IMG/VR virus record: IMGVR_UViG_3300025410_000024
Coordinates: 1-54,920 of that record
DNA from: a virus
DNA length: 54,920 nucleotides
Strand: one strand, 5' to 3'
Part shown: piece after piece, positions 51,800-54,920 of the stretch
Position numbering within the stretch: position 1 is the first letter of the stretch
Layout: the number at the start of each line of letters is the position of its first letter
The notes under the pieces: model-generated
What the model saw: only the letters and a program-made list of their open reading frames with translations
What the model was told of the DNA's origin: nothing
Databases searched by the model: none
Position numbers and translations under genes: made by a program

Positions 51800-52224
51800 A
51801 TCAAATAATATGTAGCGGAGGATTATTTCTTTCGAGAAATACAAAAAGATTTTTACTATTGCTAAGAGCGCAAGGTAAAACTGCAAATACCTGGGGATTA
51901 GTTGGCGGAAAAAAAGAGCCTGCAGATTTAACACCATTTGATGCATTAAATAGAGAAATTGCAGAAGAAGTAGGAGTTATTCCTAAAATAAGAAAAGCTG
52001 TTCCGCTAGAGCTTTTTACATCAAACGATCAACATTTTCAATACCACACATATGTTCTTATAATTGATCGTGAGTTTATTCCTACACTCAACGACGAACA
52101 TTCCGGCTATGCTTGGGTAGAACTAAACAATTGGCCTAAACCACTACACAGAGGCCTAAAAAATACCCTTAATGGCAAAACCATTAAGGGCAAATTACAA
52201 ACTATACTAGATGTAATAGATTAA
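51781..52224 (+). CDS. Nudix hydrolase, 147 aa
   Basis: TWGLVGGKKEPADLTPFDAL and NREIAEEVGV form a Nudix box with REIAEEVG intact; the spacing before it is longer than the canonical GX5EX7REUXEEXGU and an Asp stands near the first Glu position. The rest (FQYHTYVLIIDREFIPTLND, then YAWVELNNWPKPLH) fits a small Nudix fold. It may clean the nucleotide pool or remove RNA caps. It overlaps gene 15 by 19 bases. A perfect hairpin in its 3' end is a terminator for the opposite strand. Confidence 0.85.
   Translation: METHSLNQIICSGGLFLSRNTKRFLLLLRAQGKTANTWGLVGGKKEPADLTPFDALNREIAEEVGVIPKIRKAVPLELFTSNDQHFQYHTYVLIIDREFIPTLNDEHSGYAWVELNNWPKPLHRGLKNTLNGKTIKGKLQTILDVID
52158..52190 (-). terminator. - strand terminator inside the Nudix gene
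   Basis: CCCTTAATGG/CCATTAAGGG, 10 bp perfect, 5-nt loop (52166-52190). On the - strand TATTTTTTAGG follows. It ends transcripts of the gene 52225-52464 within the coding sequence of the convergent Nudix gene. Confidence 0.8.
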
Positions 52225-52464
52225 TTATTGAACCGTTGCATCTGCGGATTCTTGCTGTGCTTGCTCTAATTGTTGCAATTGACTAGCAGTTTGGAATCTA
52301 ATTGGATTTAAAAAATCAACAACTTCAGCATAGCTGTGTGTTTTTGCAATCTCAAACAATGCATTTACCTGTCCTAGTGTTAATTGCAATGTAATAATGA
52401 TTGGTTGAACATCAGCTTGTTCTACTGTATCTTCTGTTGTATCATCAATTTGATCGTCTGACAT
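52225..52464 (-). CDS. Small acidic protein, 79 aa
   Basis: ATG after ACAGGAGAATTT. The core (IIITLQLTLGQVNALFEIAK, then YAEVVDFLNPIRFQTASQ) resembles small phage proteins in which 'LTVxQVNxxLxxLxxxPYxxVxxLI' recurs. The function is unknown. Late promoter TATAAATA (52497-52504) and a 32-base gap before the ATG that holds the AGGAG. Monocistronic, with its own terminator. Confidence 0.7.
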   Translation of the reverse strand: MSDDQIDDTTEDTVEQADVQPIIITLQLTLGQVNALFEIAKTHSYAEVVDFLNPIRFQTASQLQQLEQAQQESADATVQ

Positions 52465-52496
52465 AAATTCTCCTGTTAAAATAAACTTGTCATTGT

Positions 52497-52504
52497 TATT
52501 TATA
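52497..52504 (-). promoter_or_regulatory. T4 late promoter TATAAATA with leader
   Basis: Perfect octamer on the - strand, 32 bases before the ATG at 52464, with AGGAG in the leader. Confidence 0.75.
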
Positions 52505-52534
52505 ACCTAAAAAATGGATTATTAAAATATTGAG

Positions 52535-53089
52535 TTATTCTTTGTACCAGAACCATACATTACTTTCTGTAAATTGTACTGGTGTTGTTATATTATTTAA
52601 TTCTCTAAAATGTTTAACCGCAGTTTTAACAGAAAATAAATTCCAGTCGTGACCTGCAAAAATACCACCTTGGCGAACTTTTGGCCAATAATTAGTTACA
52701 TCTTCATAGGCGTTATCATAACTATGGTCACCGTCAATAAAAATATAATCCAATGATAAATCTTTGATTTTCTTAGATGCCTGTGTTGCAGACATTTCTA
52801 ATATTTCAACACGATGTCTATGTGGTCGTAATAATTCTATTGCTTGAGCTTTCCAGGATTGAGTTAATTCTGTGCCGACCATACCCCACCAATCCATATA
52901 AGGTGCCCAGGCATCAATAGCATATACCTTTTTAATTTTATCGGATAAATCTAAAAAATATCTTAGAGTAAACGCTTTGCATACACCTAATTCGCACCCT
53001 ATAAGATCTGTTCCTAAATCATCTATATAGGGTAACAATCCTGCGGCTGATACTACTTCTAACGGAACAACACTGGTGTTATTTGCCAT
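52535..53089 (-). CDS. Class I SAM methyltransferase, 184 aa
   Basis: Motif I is IGCELGVCKAFTLRYFL (about 31-47). VYAIDAWAPY carries the Asp that binds the ribose of SAM. DYIFIDGDHSYDNAYEDVTN, then GGIFAGHDW match the Methyltransf_24 type seen in glycan and macrolide biosynthesis clusters. Its start abuts the sulfotransferase stop. Acceptor unknown; neighbours suggest a sugar or glycan. Confidence 0.85.
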   Translation of the reverse strand: MANNTSVVPLEVVSAAGLLPYIDDLGTDLIGCELGVCKAFTLRYFLDLSDKIKKVYAIDAWAPYMDWWGMVGTELTQSWKAQAIELLRPHRHRVEILEMSATQASKKIKDLSLDYIFIDGDHSYDNAYEDVTNYWPKVRQGGIFAGHDWNLFSVKTAVKHFRELNNITTPVQFTESNVWFWYKE

Positions 53090-54034
53090 TTATAATTGTC
53101 TTTTAGGTAATAATGCAGGATTTATTCCTGTTGGTTTAGCAATAGCAGGAGTAGATAGAGTCTGCTGTCTCTGTTGAATAGGTTTTTGCGAAGCAATCGG
53201 TCTTGGGTATACCCAATTTAATGTACGTTTTATTTGATTAAAGTCGTCTGCAAGCCAAAAAGAAGTAGGCCCATATTGTTGCCATATATCTGGAGGTAAA
53301 ATAGATTGTCTTGACATATATTCAATTTTACGTCTTACTGTGTGTAATCCTTTTATTTTTGCCTGTGAATCAAATTCGTCGTAGCTATCTTCGACATTAT
53401 CGAAATCGTGTTCATACCATTCTTCCTCTAAGAAATCATAAATTTGTTTCATAGTACCTAATGGATCTTTAACCAATGTATCATATTCAACATATAATAA
53501 TTTACGTTTTTCATTACAGAACATACTGTGTTTTACATTAGTCAACGGCCCCGAAACATATCCAGCTAAATTAGGTACATTGCCCATAAGAATATTACTA
53601 CGTTCATATACATTATTAGTATCTTGATGATGATATAGAGGTTTAATTGTAAATGGATTTTTGTCTTGTAATTGCTCAAAAGAATCTAAAATCCAAGGTA
53701 TTTCTCTAAGGCATACAATCATTTTAAAATCTGGGAATATGTCATTTAATAATGCAGTATCACTTGACCATCCTCGACTTGTGTTAAAACAAACCTCATT
53801 TCCGTCTTTGTAGAAATTATCAAACAATCCTTTAATTAATTGTTTTCTTTTTTCAATTGGTACAGCAGCCTCCATTCCTACTGCTGTACTAGTTTCTTTA
53901 ATAATGCTATGTACATACCCTTGCAATGGATCACTGATGTTAGCCGTAAACTTAGGATTTTGTTTTAGGATTGCACTTAATAAAGTTGAACCTGATCTTG
54001 GCAATCCTGATATAAAATGATATTTTTTAAACAT
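53090..54034 (-). CDS. Sulfotransferase-like protein, 314 aa
   Basis: FISGLPRSGSTLLSAIL (residues 7-23) is the 5'-phosphosulfate-binding loop of PAPS sulfotransferases. CFNTSRGWSSDTALLND and KMIVCLREIPWILDSF form the 3'-phosphate-binding region with the usual Arg and Ser. The C-terminal 40 residues are Gln/Pro-rich. It would transfer sulfate to a sugar or protein. It overlaps the carbamoyltransferase gene by 8 bases. Confidence 0.85.
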   Translation of the reverse strand: MFKKYHFISGLPRSGSTLLSAILKQNPKFTANISDPLQGYVHSIIKETSTAVGMEAAVPIEKRKQLIKGLFDNFYKDGNEVCFNTSRGWSSDTALLNDIFPDFKMIVCLREIPWILDSFEQLQDKNPFTIKPLYHHQDTNNVYERSNILMGNVPNLAGYVSGPLTNVKHSMFCNEKRKLLYVEYDTLVKDPLGTMKQIYDFLEEEWYEHDFDNVEDSYDEFDSQAKIKGLHTVRRKIEYMSRQSILPPDIWQQYGPTSFWLADDFNQIKRTLNWVYPRPIASQKPIQQRQQTLSTPAIAKPTGINPALLPKRQL

Positions 54035-54920
54035 TATTGTTATTTTTAGTAATTAATTTTTTGATATCTGCAAGATACAAATACTTAATGTCACTGTTAA
54101 ACAAAGTCATAATAGCATCGATTACTGTTTCTACCAATGGTTGACCACCTAAATTAAAACTGGTATTAAACACTACAGGAACTCCTGTTTTTGCATAAAA
54201 TGACGAAATCAATTCATAATATCCTGCATTTTCGTCTGCATTAACAGTTTGTACACGACAAGTATTGTCTACGTGTGTAACTGCTGGTATTTGATCAATT
54301 TTATCTGGCCTTACATCGACAGCATACATCATAAATGGACTTGAATCCATTCCTGCCATATCAAACCATTCATTAGCGTGTTCTTCAAGCACACTACCTG
54401 CAAATGGGCGGAACCATTCACGTTTTTTAACAGAATTAACAAATTCTTTTCCGTCGGGTCTACGTGGATCAAATAAAATACTACGATTTCCTAATGCACG
54501 AGGACCTCCCTCTGCACAACCTTGGAATAATGCAACAATATTTCCTTGATCGAGTAAATCTGCAATTGCATCGGCAGTTGTATCTTCGATAGAAATATTG
54601 ACATTATTTTGTTGAATTATATCAAGTTGAGAATAATCAGGTGGTGCTCCTAAATATACACTTGTTAATTTAGAAGGTTCTGTATTTCCTGAATAATTAA
54701 ACCAGGCATAACGAGCAAGACCAATTGCAGTTCCGCCGTCGTGTGCTATAGGATCAATATAAAACTTAAGATCTGGAAAATGTTTAACAAATTTGTAGTT
54801 TGCAACACAGTTTAATCCGTATCCACCTGAGATTACAATATTTGTTTCTCCAGTAAGATCTACAGCTTTCTGAATTAAATTATACATTTGTTCTTCAGTT
54901 TCTTTCTGAATCTTATAAGC
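54027..54920 (-). CDS. Carbamoyltransferase (NodU/TobZ-like), partial at the window edge
   Basis: The frame stays open through base 54920, so the 5' part lies outside; the visible ATG at 54887 is internal. VISGGYGLNCVANYKF is the ASKHA-type segment; GGPRALGNRSILFDPR carries the PRALGxRS signature of O-carbamoyltransferases, and the C-terminal YrdC-like part (WFRPFAGSVLEEHANEWFD, VVFNTSFNLGGQPLV) is complete. These enzymes transfer carbamoyl from carbamoyl phosphate to sugars (nodulation factors, antibiotics). In phages, homologues are known beside DNA- or glycan-modifying genes. Confidence 0.9.
   Translation of the reverse strand, partial: AYKIQKETEEQMYNLIQKAVDLTGETNIVISGGYGLNCVANYKFVKHFPDLKFYIDPIAHDGGTAIGLARYAWFNYSGNTEPSKLTSVYLGAPPDYSQLDIIQQNNVNISIEDTTADAIADLLDQGNIVALFQGCAEGGPRALGNRSILFDPRRPDGKEFVNSVKKREWFRPFAGSVLEEHANEWFDMAGMDSSPFMMYAVDVRPDKIDQIPAVTHVDNTCRVQTVNADENAGYYELISSFYAKTGVPVVFNTSFNLGGQPLVETVIDAIMTLFNSDIKYLYLADIKKLITKNNNNV

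Noticed and set aside
1-54920. CRISPR arrays, insertion sequences, integrase
   Set aside because: No regularly spaced repeats of CRISPR length and no transposase or recombinase motifs were seen. The repeated promoter-leader segments are spaced by genes and differ in detail.

Overview
The window looks like part of the genome of a lytic T4-type myovirus (contractile tail) of a Gram-negative, probably aquatic, bacterium. The basis is a large set of T4 core genes: 41 and 61 (helicase, primase), uvsW, uvsX, uvsY, 32, 17 and 16 (terminase), 4, 13, 14, 15, 18, 19 and 1 (dNMP kinase). Many of the hypothetical neighbours also resemble proteins I know from cyanophage-like T4 relatives. There are no photosynthesis genes, no integrase and no CRISPR. 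The host cannot be named from the sequence; near-perfect sigma-70 promoters only show that host RNA polymerase reads the early genes.

Region 1 (1-14,430, + strand) is an early-gene array. It has one CAT-anticodon tRNA followed by more than 40 very short genes. At least 27 promoters have an exact TATAAT, 25 of them with an exact 17-nt spacer, so almost every gene or gene pair has its own promoter. Each promoter is followed by an A/C-rich leader and a strong Shine-Dalgarno. Promoters are squeezed between stop codon and next gene; in at least six places the -35 hexamer lies in or next to the loop of a hairpin that looks like the terminator of the gene before. Products include a GIY-YIG-like protein, an HExxH (SprT-like) metallopeptidase, helix-turn-helix proteins, an Api92/YubB-like protein, small membrane proteins and an AAA+ ATPase.

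Region 2 (14,430-15,222) is a mostly non-coding junction with repeated TTTTTGCG motifs, hairpins and one coiled-coil ORF. Region 3 (15,223-17,192, + strand) holds a glycine-rich tail adhesin candidate and two tail-associated proteins.

Region 4 (17,170-47,576, mostly - strand) carries nucleotide and polynucleotide enzymes, the helicase-primase pair, a glycosyltransferase, and a coupled operon cupin-hldD-hldC-hldA that ends in a miniature DnaE-like protein. Next come a gp62-like clamp-loader subunit, uvsW with a HARP-like partner, uvsY, uvsX, 32, an 811-aa unknown protein, terminase, scaffold/neck-type genes, tail tube, a 1008-aa tail sheath and dNMP kinase. Region 5 (47,634-52,224) has neck gene 13 divergent from genes 14 and 15. 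An HNH/NUMOD3 homing endonuclease gene sits exactly between the late promoter and gene 14. Region 6 (52,225-54,920, - strand) encodes a small acidic protein, a methyltransferase, a sulfotransferase and an edge-truncated carbamoyltransferase, a set of glycan-decorating activities.

Late genes carry T4-type late promoters (NNTAAATA). In six genes the octamer is followed by exactly five bases and then ATG, so by T4 rules transcription would start on the A of the start codon and give leaderless mRNAs. Replication, recombination, packaging and tail genes thus form a normal T4 core. The unusual biology is in the early promoter/terminator architecture, the leaderless late mRNAs, the homing endonuclease that captured the gene 14 promoter, the mini-DnaE and the sugar-nucleotide/decoration genes.
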